A stretch of 64,000 nt of DNA from Theocolax elegans. Taxonomy: Eukaryota; Arthropoda; Insecta; Hymenoptera; Cerocephalidae. The stretch spans positions 40,455,986-40,519,985 of the forward strand of contig CM047431.1 in NCBI GenBank assembly GCA_026168455.1, written 5' to 3'. Both the position numbers and the translations under genes were made by a program. The notes beneath the pieces were generated by a model. The model was not told the DNA's origin. It ran no database searches and was given only the letters and a program-made list of their open reading frames with translations. Numbering within the stretch: position 1 is the first letter of the stretch; the number at the start of each line of letters is the position of its first letter. Shown one piece after another: positions 53,897 to 64,000 of this stretch.

Positions 53897-56800
53897 TCAA
53901 GCTCGATGTACGGACTGGAGATCCTGATGAGACAGTCTAACCAGCTTCACAGTACACGGCTTCACACTGGATTGCCAGGGAAGTGGCCTCTTTCTACAAA
54001 CATTCGACCTTTCCCTTTCATTCCAACTTGGTGTTGGTGGAGTAACATCGCAATCATCGCTGTCACCGTCCTCGGAGTTCCGATCTGAGGGGAGAACGAA
54101 TTCTCGGGCGAATTTAGTAAACGCCCGATAGATCTCTATGCGGTCAACCAACACCGAAGGATCACATGGCCACGTGTGGCCATACTTGTGAACCGCATCG
54201 ATGAGTGGTTGTCTGCTCTTGGCTACACGGGGACAGTCAAATAGTATATGGTCAGAAGTTTGCTCGAGCCCACAGTTACATCTCGGATCTTCGGTTCTCC
54301 CGAAACGGTGCAGATAAGACTTAAAAGACCCGTGTCCCGTGAGGAACTGTGATGTGTAGTGGTCCGGCCGTAACCAACTCTTTCTAGTCCTGTCATGTAC
54401 AGAGCGGATGAACTTGCGCGTAGTAGACCCCTTTCCTGTAGAGTCCCATCTCTTCTGCCACTCGTTCAAAAGTTCTTTACGGACTTTTCTTTAGGCTTCA
54501 GAGATGTCACTTTCGAATGTTCTACTGTCGGGGTCCACTTCGATACGCACGTCGTTCACGAGGACGGATCTGCTCCGCCTGATGTGGTAATGAGCTACTC
54601 TTTCCTTCAACACTAGGTCGATGGGCAGGGCAGCAGAGATCACCTGAACTGCCTCATGGGATACGGTGTTATACGCTTTCGAAAGCCAGATAAGAGTCCG
54701 TCTTTGCAAAGATGCAAGCTTCTTCTTTCCAGCTGTATCAACACCGCACCACCACCCAGCAGCTGCATACGCAACTATGGGGGTAAATAGGCACTTGTAC
54801 ATCAGGCTGAGGGATCTATTTTTCATCCCCCAATTCGCGCCATCGATATGTCCAGTTTATGTTGTTCACACCAGGTTTCGACAATATCCATCATTCTCTG
54901 TCCATGTTCTTGGAGCTGCGTACGGGTTTCGCCTTCGACCAAGGTGATTATGTCGTCGGCGTACGCTATTGCGTTAAACCCGTTACTGTGCAGCTCTCTG
55001 AGTAAGGTGTCATAGTCGAGATTCCAGCCGATTGGGCCGAAAATCGATCCCTGCGGGCATCCTTTGCTCACCTTCTTTCTGGCCTCTTCGAAGTCTGCTC
55101 TGATGCAGACTTCTCTGTCCTGAAGGTAACTCGAGAGCAAATTAAACAGACTTGCTGGGCACTTTCGACTCTTGAGCTCACTGAGGAGACTCGGCCACCA
55201 CAAGTTGTCGAATGCCCCTGAGATGTCTAGAGGGAACGCCATCACATAAGAACTTTCGCTACTCTGGACTAATTGCCTGAGCCTCATGATGGCATCCTCC
55301 GTCGACAATCCGGATTTGAATCCGAATTGATCTCCGGATGTCTGGATACCTGTAGGCCCTGGCTCGTCCTGTTGCTGTTCTTTAAGCCTTTTTATTATGA
55401 GGCGTTCAAGGGTTTTACCCATGACGCTGAGCAGGCAAATCGGTCTGTAGGACTTCATTTCCTGCTCATCTCTGTCAGGCGATTTCAAAAGAGTGATTAA
55501 CATTCCTTCCTTCCATCTCTTGGGGAAGACACCATACCTCAAACAGGCATTGAACAATTTGTCGATTTCGTCTAGCAATGGTAATGACTTCTTGAGCACT
55601 TCTACTTCCACTCTGTCTGTGCCTGGGCTCTTCCCGTTCTTGTTGTCAAAGATTGCTTGAAATATTTCAAGCCGGGTGAAGGGAGGTGTCTCCTGGGAGT
55701 CTAGCCCTCCGAGACAGGCTCTGCGTTTTTCAACGTGAAAGTCTGTCTCCTTCGATACGTCATCGTCTGGCACTAGAGTGTCTAGTAGAGCGTCACAGGT
55801 CTCTTTCCAAGTTGTTGTGGATCCTTTAGCTCCTGTTACAGTGTTGAGAGCCTTCATCGTTCGTACTTTACCTGAAGCGAGCCTGTATGGAAGACTCCAT
55901 ACGTCTTTCTCGCTTTCCCGGCTGACGAACTGTTTCCAGCTCTCTTTCTTGGACCTCGTAATCTCGGACTTGTATTCGGTCTTAGCTCTCCACATGAGGG
56001 AGAGCGTGTTCTTGAGTCTTCGTTGTTTCCTGGCCTCAGTCGTCCCGCTTCCTGTGTTCTGGGTTAGCCATAAGCGCTCTAGACGCTTGACTTTACCTCT
56101 GAGATGTGTCAGCTTTGGATTCCACTATGGGGACGATTTAGAAAATCTCCTCTTCATGGGGATCGCCTTCTTACATGCCTTGATGATCGTCTCTTCTAAC
56201 GCATCGACGTATTTGTCGACATCGTCTTCCGAGTTGATCGGTATGTCCGAGAGGCGCGACTTTTCGGCCTTGAGGGCTTCTTGAAAGGCTTCCCAGTCTG
56301 CCTTTCGGGTATTGAACCGTGGTTCTAGTACCCTTTGCAGACGTGCGGGTTGCTTTTTGAAGTCAACAACGATATGGATTGGTCTATGATCGCTCGTAGA
56401 CCAATCTTCGACTGACCATCCCGTAACGAAAGGTTTGAGGCTCTTGGTCGCCAGCGTTACGTCGATGAAGGTTTTACCTCTCGAGCTTACGCAGGTGGCC
56501 GGTTGCCCCTCCCGATTCATCACAGTCAGGTCATGCTCAAGAACAAAGTCCTCGAGAACTCGACTCCTGCCGTCATTTACTGGCGAGCCCCACCAGGACG
56601 ACTTAGCATTCGCGTCCATCGCTATTAAGATCTTTTGATCTTTCAGCGAGGACAGAATGTGTCGTAACTGCACTAGGTGTCTCTCTATCGAGTCCCTGAA
56701 TTGGCAGTATATGCTGACCACGTAAAAATGTCCAAATGCGCCGCTCACCATGGAGCAGACGCAATGGGTAGAACAAAACTGGGAGACCCTTGTGTACGTT

Positions 56801-57201
56801 AAGGTGCCAGAGCTGTGGATCACAGCTGCCGCTGTTGTATGGTCGCGCCTAGCACCTGTAATTGTACCAAAGCTAAGTCCGAACCCTGTTAATGTGCCTT
56901 TCGGCGCATAGGGTTCCTGGACTAAAGCGAGGTCGATCCCTGTTTTGGCCATTCTACATCGAGTTTCGTCTGTGACGGCTCTCGACCTACCCATGTTCAG
57001 TTGGAGTATCCTCACCTTCAGTCACGCCTTCGAGTTTGGTGGCTCTTGGGCGCTTCTGTCGGTTTGGAATACTCCTTTGGTACCGTGAGAGGGCTTGCCG
57101 GCCGGTTTCGCGTTCGCGCGTTCGATACGTGAACCTTCGGCTATGCCTCGTCTCATTTGTCTCATGGCCCTCGCCTTCTTCACCTTGGTGGAAGGGGGCA
57201 T
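53897..57201 (-). pseudogene. R1-clade ORF2 of LINE 2 (broken)
   Basis: ATG at 57199-57201, basic N-terminus, then an in-frame TGA (57022-57024) just before the endonuclease. The endonuclease frame (57015-56125) keeps ILQLNMGRSRA, LALVQEPY, AMDANAKSSWWGSP and WSTSDHRPI. A frameshift near 56125 leads to the RT frame (55995-54823) with FPLDISGAFDNLWWP, KGCPQGSIFGPIGWN and AYADDI. About 200 bp are deleted near 54838 compared with LINE 1. Then come 54826-54491, an in-frame stop at 54491-54493, and the end (54469-53897) with the CNCGLEQTSDHILFDC knuckle. It cannot make a functional protein. Confidence 0.93.
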
Positions 57202-58443
57202 TTTCTTGTGTAATAAGTGCTTTTGGCAGTTTCAACCTAGAGCAACGAGTATGTATATATAAGTATATATAAAAAGTATAAAATAATCGCAAAATCGCAA
57301 AACAGACGAAAGAGGTTTTGAGTGAAAATATGCGGAGCTTAGAGAGAGCCTACGAGAGAGATATACGACGCAACGACGACAAGGTGAGAAGACTTCTTAA
57401 TATCTAACTTTTCCGTTTCCTACTATTTACAATATGTACAATATTTACAATATTTACACGCATGCTTATGCCCATGCGATCTATGTGATTAATTTAATTT
57501 GTAATCTTAATCTTGTATGTGCTGTTTATATCATTGGCGTGGTCTCTGGCTATTTTGCCTTTGATTGATTGATATGAGCTCCACGCCTCAAATTGTGCAC
57601 TTTCGAATCATATGAATTCATACAGATTAGTTGGATTAGTTAGATTTGATTTTTATTAATTTGTATACTTACAAGGCATATGGCCAATCTCTCTACGCAT
57701 CCGGGTAGCAACTTGATTAGTTGTACGCCGGCTCTAGATATGTACATGGCATCTGGCCGATCTGTTTGCGCTCCCGGGGCACTTGCTTGATTAGCCGTGC
57801 CCCGGCTCTGTGTATATACGAGATTTCGTGCTCTTAGGTCTATCTGTCCGAGGACAGTTTTATTATTTACAAGATTAAGGCTAGGTATGGTTGCCTGCCT
57901 TTAACGTCATGATCGGTAATGGTACGTGGTCAGTTGTGGGGAGCCAAGGCATACTGCATAGGCTATTTGGATCGCACATCAAGACCGTCGTTGGGTTCCT
58001 CGTATCATTGGAGCTCCCTTCATTAGTCTATCCATGCTATTCGAATTTCCGGATTCGTTTCAGTCTGCCGTTCAAAAAGACTTACTAAGCATCCGGCCTG
58101 GTAAAGCCTTGATACGCTTCAAGTGTCTTTAGGACTCTTTACTTGTACATAGCTAAACTGGGTCAGTATGCGGGACTTCTACTCGTCTCTGGATTTGTCT
58201 TCCCGACATCATTCTCTCCGCCACTTTCAAAAATTTCTACAAATAGAAAAACCCAGCCATCCGGCCGGGTATAATAGGTACTTTGTATACCCGAAGGTAT
58301 AAGTCCTGTTCGGAGAGGACAATGCTTCGAGACGTTCTCTCGACGAGTATACTAACTCACAACTGAAAATCGAAAGGATCAATTCGACGAGATACTTCGG
58401 CGAACCTACTAATTCTCGGCTTTAAAGATACTTTAGGAAGTAC
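57202..58443 (-). other. LINE 2 5' region, variable part
   Basis: About 1.2 kb without an ORF1. It contains the covarying hairpin (58251-58270). Apart from short common words such as GGCTAGGTATG.TTGCCTG, it is poorly alignable with LINE 1. Confidence 0.6.
58251..58270 (-). other. Conserved RNA hairpin in LINE 2 5' region
   Basis: ACCCAGCC-ATCC-GGCCGGGT; in the sense RNA all eight pairs form with one G-U. Counterpart of 52103-52122, preceded in both by AGAAAA/GGAAAA-type A-rich sequence. Confidence 0.7.
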
Positions 58444-59304
58444 GTTGTTCAACCCTACATTGTGCTTCGGAGGTTCCTTGCTTTTGGGAGCTGCTATGAC
58501 TCCGGCCGAGGCCCTTTACCCACAGTGGTGGACCCATCACTTGCTAGGCGATAGGCGGAAATTTATTATCTACCCGAGTAAACCCGAGTTACCTGGACCA
58601 TTTTCAAGAAACAACTTTCTGCACAATGCTGGTTTCGCCCTTTCGAGGCGTGTGGAACGTATTCCTAAGGAATTTCCCCTCAGTTGATCTCCTGCTTTGG
58701 CTTGCCAGAGACTGAGTTGAGTCCTTAAGGTACGTTGAACTCCACAATGATTTTCGAAGGCATTTTTAGGCTGTTCCCACCCCGGTATACACCGAGCCGG
58801 AACAATATAAAAGAGTCCGGCCAAATGGGTTTTCGACTACACTCACTTTCGACAATAGTGTAGTCGGCATGATCAGGCTCGGAGTTTAACGCTCTTAATG
58901 CCTTCTCGTGCGAGTTTATGGTGCATCGAACCTACGTAAGGAAACGTCGGGAGAAATACATTTAAAAGCCTGGAAGGCTTCCCGTCATTCGATAACACAC
59001 CTTTGTGAGACATCTCGGCGGTTGCGGTCTGGGGTAAGGTCTTCCATGACCGCGGTTGCTCTGATGAATTGTATAGTCGCCAACGGCATGTGTTCAATAA
59101 CCAAGCGTATAGTTATCGAACACATAGCATGTTGGACAGTTGATCGCCAACACAGGCTCAGCGAAACAACACAACTTCGAGGCGCACTAGTGGCAATCCT
59201 CTTCCTCCACTGTCGCAGGAGGTAAAATTCGAATTCTCGGAACTGGGGGCCGAGCTACTCACCCTCTCCCAACTCAGGAAATCTGAGAACAGGATTCCGC
59301 CAAG
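58444..59304 (-). other. LINE 2 5' terminal module, near identical to LINE 1
   Basis: 861 bp with around 15-20 differences from 52282-53143. See the entry at 52282. Confidence 0.75.
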
Positions 59305-59306
59305 TC

Positions 59307-59319
59307 TGCAATAGATTAC
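59307..59319. repeat. LINE target site duplication, copy 3 (TGCAATAGATTAC)
   Basis: Resumes element D integrase at AIDY. One C/T difference from copies 1 and 2. Confidence 0.88.
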
Positions 59320-59430
59320 AGCAAAAACAATGTCACATTACAGAAAGGCGATGAAATCAAAACAGTCCATATTGACAAGATCAAAAGAGCAACAACACTA
59401 AAAGCACCACCACCCAAAACTCATAATTAA
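59308..59430 (+). pseudogene. pol: Integrase C-terminal end, element D
   Basis: Encodes AIDYSKNNVTLQKG and then HIDKIKRATTLKAPPP before a TAA. This matches the end of element B integrase (HINKIKRATTVKDPPP). It is the other part of the gene cut by the LINEs. Confidence 0.9.
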
Positions 59431-60771
59431 CCTAATCCTTATTCATATTTTATCCCACCGCCACTCTAACAATAGGGCTGAGAACACAACCCGGTAAATT
59501 GTTTTTCTTGCATATTCATTATATATATATAATATTTTAACTTACTCATACCCGGTTTGTAGTTCTCGCGGCCCCGGACGCACGCGTCCAGGATAACATT
59601 CCTATCCCCCACTAACCCCCCTCTCATCTCTTTTTCAATAATATTACCCATCCACAATTCCGTTCCAATAGAAAATTACACTGCCTCAACAAAATTTTCA
59701 ATTTTGATTAATGTCCCATTTCGAAACACTACGCTGAACAACTCTCACCTCCGTTGGAAAGGCATGAAACATCGGTATAGACCTCAACGTATCCATTTAA
59801 AACAGTCCTTAAATTATCCCTAATTCCTGCACTTAAACAACTTAAAATTTTTACTTTCGTTGGAAAGACATGAAACGCCAGTATATGCCTCAACATACCC
59901 ATTATAGTCAGTTCTCAAGCTTTCCTTTAAACTTATTTTCCAACCAACCCCTCTTAAAACACCACACAAAATTACACTCTGCATCAAATCCCGTATTATT
60001 CGACATTACATTGTACCCAGTAGGCGCAACAGTCAACCCCTAAAATTTAATATCACCCACTCTTACAAAAACTATTTACACAAAATCACGCCCCGCATCA
60101 AATTTCGTAATGCTCAACATTACATTATACCCAGTAGGTGCAACAAAACATCAACCCCTAAAATAATATTCATCTGCTCTTACATTCCCCCTATCGTGCA
60201 GTTGCACGCATCGTCATTATAATCCTCTGAATACCTATTCAAACCATATTAGTATTCATAAACGAATACCTTACTGCTACAAGTTAGCAAATATTGAACA
60301 AACACCCCACATTATTCTACTCGAAACAAGGAACCCACTTAAAATCACTTAACAAACACAGCACAAACACATCAAGCTCAAACGCATCAATCGTACTGTT
60401 TTACAGGATGTGAATACAATACAAAACAAACCTTCTACAAGACGCAAGTAGACAATTTTACATTCAACCAAATACACAATACAACCTTTTGTCAATTGAG
60501 TATTTTAATAATTTAAAACCGAAATTAGGAATCTGTCAAAACAGCAAATCGTAAATATTTTACTTTTTTCCTTTGTGCAATTGCGAGTTAATTATATCGC
60601 GTAAAATCAGCATGTAAAACATTGAAAATTGTTTTTTTATCTCCTTTTTTAGTTTTAAGTCACATAGACTAAGCGACATCAGTACCTCATATTAAATAGG
60701 GAAAAAGCACGCTTATTAACATTTCACAACAAAATACCTCTTATAAACAACTCAAATATAGATACAAACAT
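59431..60771 (+). repeat. Pol-env spacer of element D with two direct-repeat pairs
   Basis: Contains GGCCCCGGACG at 59570-59580 (compare 25773 and 31261). Direct repeat 1: 59749-59808 and 59853-59918 (CGTTGGAAAG(G/A)CATGAAAC). Direct repeat 2: 59963-60066 and 60077-60183 (GCATCAAAT ... ACATT(G/A)TACCCAGTAGG). Copies are about 75-80 percent identical, so the duplications are old. No gene otherwise. Confidence 0.75.
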
Positions 60772-62958
60772 ATGCTTAATAGAAATAGTATTTTAGCACA
60801 ACCAAATACAAATTCATTTTCACAATTATGTTCACAAATTGGGTTTCAACAGATTGTCAGTACAATTGTACAATTAACCTTACCTATTAACCAAGTATGT
60901 ATCAGCAATAACTTCATTTCAACCATTAGTCTAATAAGTAGTACGCTTAGTAGATCCCAAATGTACCATACACCTACATGTTATGTTTGCAGAAACATGT
61001 TCATCATAACACTACACCTCTTCTTCATACTGCTATTATCAAACAAAACCCATTCCAACTTAATTGGATATAACTGTGGCAATAATCACGAAAAATCAAC
61101 TATCATATCGATTAAAGAAATAGGCAATTGTCAACCAGACTATTCAGAGACATCAATCTCTTCTCATGAGATTCAACTATTACAAACCAGCGACCAGGAA
61201 GAAACTCAAGTTCTCACTTGCAGAATTAAAGTCAAACGTAACATCAACACATGCGGAATGTTTTCTCATGACTCTATAGTCAACAACGGAGAAACTACGT
61301 TCGAACGTCCCATCACAAGAGATTTATGTTTCGATTTAATAAAGTACGGTCAATTCAAATATAATGGCCAAATCGTAGACAATTTAGTAAAAAATCAAAT
61401 AAATAGAGTCAACCTGAACATCGTTGGCACCTTAAATGATAAAGGAGAATGCCAAGGTGGCATATTCAAAAATCAAAACCACGACTACACAGACGTTGTC
61501 GTCACAGACAACTTGGAAATTCAATTTTCAGAAGACACCGCTTCAGCGTACAAAATTAAGGATAACATAATTATGAACAATGGATTATCATGCAAGTACA
61601 CAGACGAGAAATGTGTAAACATAGATGGTACTCATCACTTCTGGAATCATGCAGCTCGAACATCATGCAAATTCGAAGAGTACATAATTTTATTCGAAGG
61701 TAAAGGAACTAAAGTCACCAATGGTAAAGAAGCCATATATTTTGGAAATTCAACAAATAATATACAATTTGGTTTACAAATAACAGGCACAACCACTACC
61801 TGTGGATTCAACATCTTAAAAACAGAACATCCGAAATTAGTTATCTTCGAGAAAACCGACACATCATTTGCCACCCGAAAATCACTTAACATTCACGAGA
61901 TTTTAAATAATGCTTATTTCAACGCCTAAATAGCTTACTTGGCCAAACACATTAAAACACAATTTGTAACACTATAAAGAGATATTCTTCACAACAGATG
62001 CCAAGTAGAACGAAAAATCATGTCTACAGCAACATCCTTAATTCATCAACACCCGGACCTCTTCGCTCTAACAATCATGAGAGATTAAGGATATATGCAA
62101 CCAACCCAATGTATATTTAGAAAAACTGAAAGTTGCCACGAAGATTTGCCAGTACTATGTAACAACGTCTCACTTTTCTTAAAAGCTAGATCACGAGTCA
62201 TCGTAAAATCCAGCATCATCAGAGATTGCGACCCGCTTCTTCCTACTTACTTTTTCATAGATGGTTTTTGGCACAGAACACCTGCCACCACCATAGAAAT
62301 TCGCGAACCACAAGTAATAAGCCCTCAACTCAAACCAACTTGGCACTATGAAAGCATCAACAACTTAATTAACAGTGGTATTTATTCACAAACGGATATT
62401 GATCGAGCTTATTCGACATAACACGAAAACTAGCAAACAAGTCAGACATAGCTTATCAAAGTCATTTCGCTAACATCATAAATGAAGACTACATACAGAA
62501 CAAAGCTAAATCAATCTTTCTATCACTATCATCATCACTTTTCACTTTCGGCACATATTGCGCAGCCATCATAGGCATCATCTCAGCTTGGCAATTTTGT
62601 AAAGCAGTAGTTAACGTCACCATTAGAACTTACACTTTACATTCCGCTTATGGATGCAGCAGGCACCTGTTAGCAGCTTGTTTTAGTTCAATCACACAGC
62701 TATTTATGCACCTTGCTAGTAGAACACCTACGCAAACAACAAATAACACATCAGACAATGAGGATTCAAGTGATAGCGAAAACACATCATCAGAGGACTT
62801 CAAACGTCACGCACACACCAGAGACAGTATTGCACTTTGACATACAAGTCCTCGTTACACAGAACCGAGATCCATTAACGCCAACACACTCAAACAAGTC
62901 ACTTTTTCTTCCAACACCCAAACAATTCCATAACTACACCCATTCCAACCATACATAA
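60772..62958 (+). pseudogene. env: env-like glycoprotein, element D (broken)
   Basis: The frame 60772-61929 (385 codons) has a long N-terminal extension before a hydrophobic segment near 60990-61040, then GYNCG, IQLLQ and TCGMFSH as in A and B. It ends at TAA (61927-61929). More in-frame stops follow near 61975 and 62086, and the region after HPDLFALTIM has lost some 16 codons. The frame 62095-62421 carries the next Cys-rich part; after a frameshift near 62420 the transmembrane-like segment lies around 62545-62600 (FGTYCAAIIGIISAWQF) followed by a polar tail. Same family as the A and B env, with at least four lesions. Confidence 0.82.
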
Positions 62959-64000
62959 CCTATTTTTCCAAAACACAAAATCCTTTCAACCCAATCAAAA
63001 ACAATAGCACCTTAACCTACATTCCCATCTAAAACTCCAATTTTTTTAATATCCCAATTTTTTTTTGCACACCCTATTCTTCTTGGAACCTCCTGATAGG
63101 AGGGGCTGCTCGGCTTTTTCGTTTCTAAAAAGATCAGGAAGAGAAATTCGAGTATGGAGTCAAATCCGGGAAGAGCCTCACTGAGGGAGGCGTTGATGGG
63201 GCCTCTCTTCCCCCCTCCCCTTCCCTTTCCCCCATTTTTCCTCTCTCAACTAAGCAAAATGATTACAAATATTCTCAATCAATTGAATTCTAACAAATAA
63301 AAATAGTTAACAATTACAGATGCAAACAAAAAAAAACAAGCAAAACTAAACAACAAAGATATTTTCATCAATAAGTCATAAACCATACAAATCTGTCTCA
63401 ACCCAATTCTGTTTTAAGGTTACTAACCTGCGTATAGTTTTAAGCACACTGTACCGCTCTATTTCAAACACACTTATTAATTTTAGAATTGTAAGAGAAA
63501 AAAAAGACAATTTTCATTTTATCACGCTACCAAAACCTTAATAAATCTTCGAAATAAATACCTCGCAAAGGCAACTACCGAAATTCATCAATGGTTAGTC
63601 ATAGAATATCTTCTCTTTCCCCCCATATTTTAATCAATCTCAGCTTTTTGTTTTAGGTTATCCAATTCAGAACACAATATTTTCTGTACTGCACATATAC
63701 TTTACCCTAAATGGTATAATGATTAAAGCTCATCACCGAACATCAAAAGTCAACAATAAACAGAACCTTACTCAACACCAGAAGCCAACCGCTCTTTCAC
63801 ACATAGCTACTAAATCTTATAAAATCAGATTAAAACCACATCGAACAACATGTCCACCTACCAGGAATCATCAACGATCAGTTTATAGTGCAGTGTCATA
63901 TTAACAAAAAAAAACATTTGAATGGATGAATGTATGTTTTTTTTTTACACAAACAAAAATTAATAAACAAATTTTTTTCCCTTTTTTTCCACACATAAGA
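62959..64000. other. Region after env D, no gene seen
   Basis: Contains a pyrimidine-rich run (63205-63245), a short GC-rich segment (63090-63200) and otherwise AT-rich DNA. Probably the 3' region of element D, by analogy with the long 3' region of B. No LTR could be recognised. Confidence 0.5.

Larger units (their letters stand above)
53157..59306 (-). mobile_element. R1-clade LINE 2 (6.15 kb), decayed ORF2
   Basis: Same orientation, boundaries and layout as LINE 1 and directly next to it. ORF2 is about two-thirds identical to that of LINE 1 by eye and carries several lesions. The 5' terminal 860 bp and parts of the 3' region are much more similar. It also lacks an ORF1. Two extra bases (TC) separate its 5' end from target copy 3. 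Confidence 0.92.
59307..62958 (+). mobile_element. Gypsy element D, right part
   Basis: Continues element D after the LINEs: the end of integrase, a 1.3-kb spacer, and env. The element probably continues towards the right edge; I could not find its 3' LTR. Confidence 0.88.

Noticed and set aside
63205..63245. Pyrimidine-rich run as polypurine tract of element D
   Set aside because: It is on the wrong strand for a plus-strand element and no LTR start follows. The B and A elements do not use a classic purine tract either.

Overview
This is eukaryotic, AT-rich, repeat-dominated DNA. It is almost certainly from an arthropod, probably an insect; an ant-like or other hymenopteran host would fit but cannot be proven from the sequence. 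I see no host gene, tRNA, rRNA or CRISPR. Almost every coding trace belongs to a transposable element, and most are broken. The window reads as a heterochromatin-like graveyard of nested retroelements.

Layout. 1-3741 (minus) is a truncated inverted copy of the Ty3/Gypsy element found at 18824-31552. 3742-5920 holds a Mutator-like (MULE) transposase relic. 5920-6657 and 17232-18823 are two blocks of one ~98-bp satellite, split by a complete LTR element (A, 6658-17231, minus strand) with a 4-bp target duplication CGGC. 18824-31552 is a second env-bearing Gypsy element (B, plus). Its 3' LTR is shared with a third, truncated element (C, 31272-33678). 33679-35100 is a fragment of a jockey/CR1-like LINE (minus), followed by GA and CA/TA microsatellites. 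35550-36120 has a small acidic/Cys-rich reading frame of unknown origin. 37340-38290 is an array of hairpin-forming repeats with ATCGATAATCGAT motifs, directly upstream of a decayed protein-primed family-B DNA polymerase of Polinton/adintovirus type (38569-43003). 43045-46970 and 59307-62958 are the two halves of a 5'-truncated Gypsy element (D, plus). Its integrase is split by two R1-clade LINEs (46971-53143 and 53157-59306, minus strand). Both LINEs sit head-to-tail at the same 13-bp target, TGCAATAGAYTAC.

How the parts relate. A, B/C and D are one family: gag with a CCHC knuckle, protease, RT, RNase H, a long linker, integrase, then an env with glycoprotein features. The linker carries an unusual cargo between RNase H and integrase: a conserved ~90-residue beta-rich module, a conserved [KR]xTQT motif that matches dynein light chain LC8 ligands, and an OTU-type cysteine-protease-like domain (Cys and His exactly 97 residues apart in both A and D). 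The OTU core is cleanly deleted in B and in its inverted copy; the integrase is absent from A; the beta-rich module is absent from D. The env looks related to glycoproteins of arthropod negative-strand RNA viruses rather than to the usual errantivirus Env, but that needs a profile search. All env copies are broken.

The most unusual points are the RNase H-OTU-integrase arrangement with its TQT motif, the tandem same-site R1-like LINEs with a shared 5' module and a covarying hairpin, and the hairpin array beside the PolB relic.
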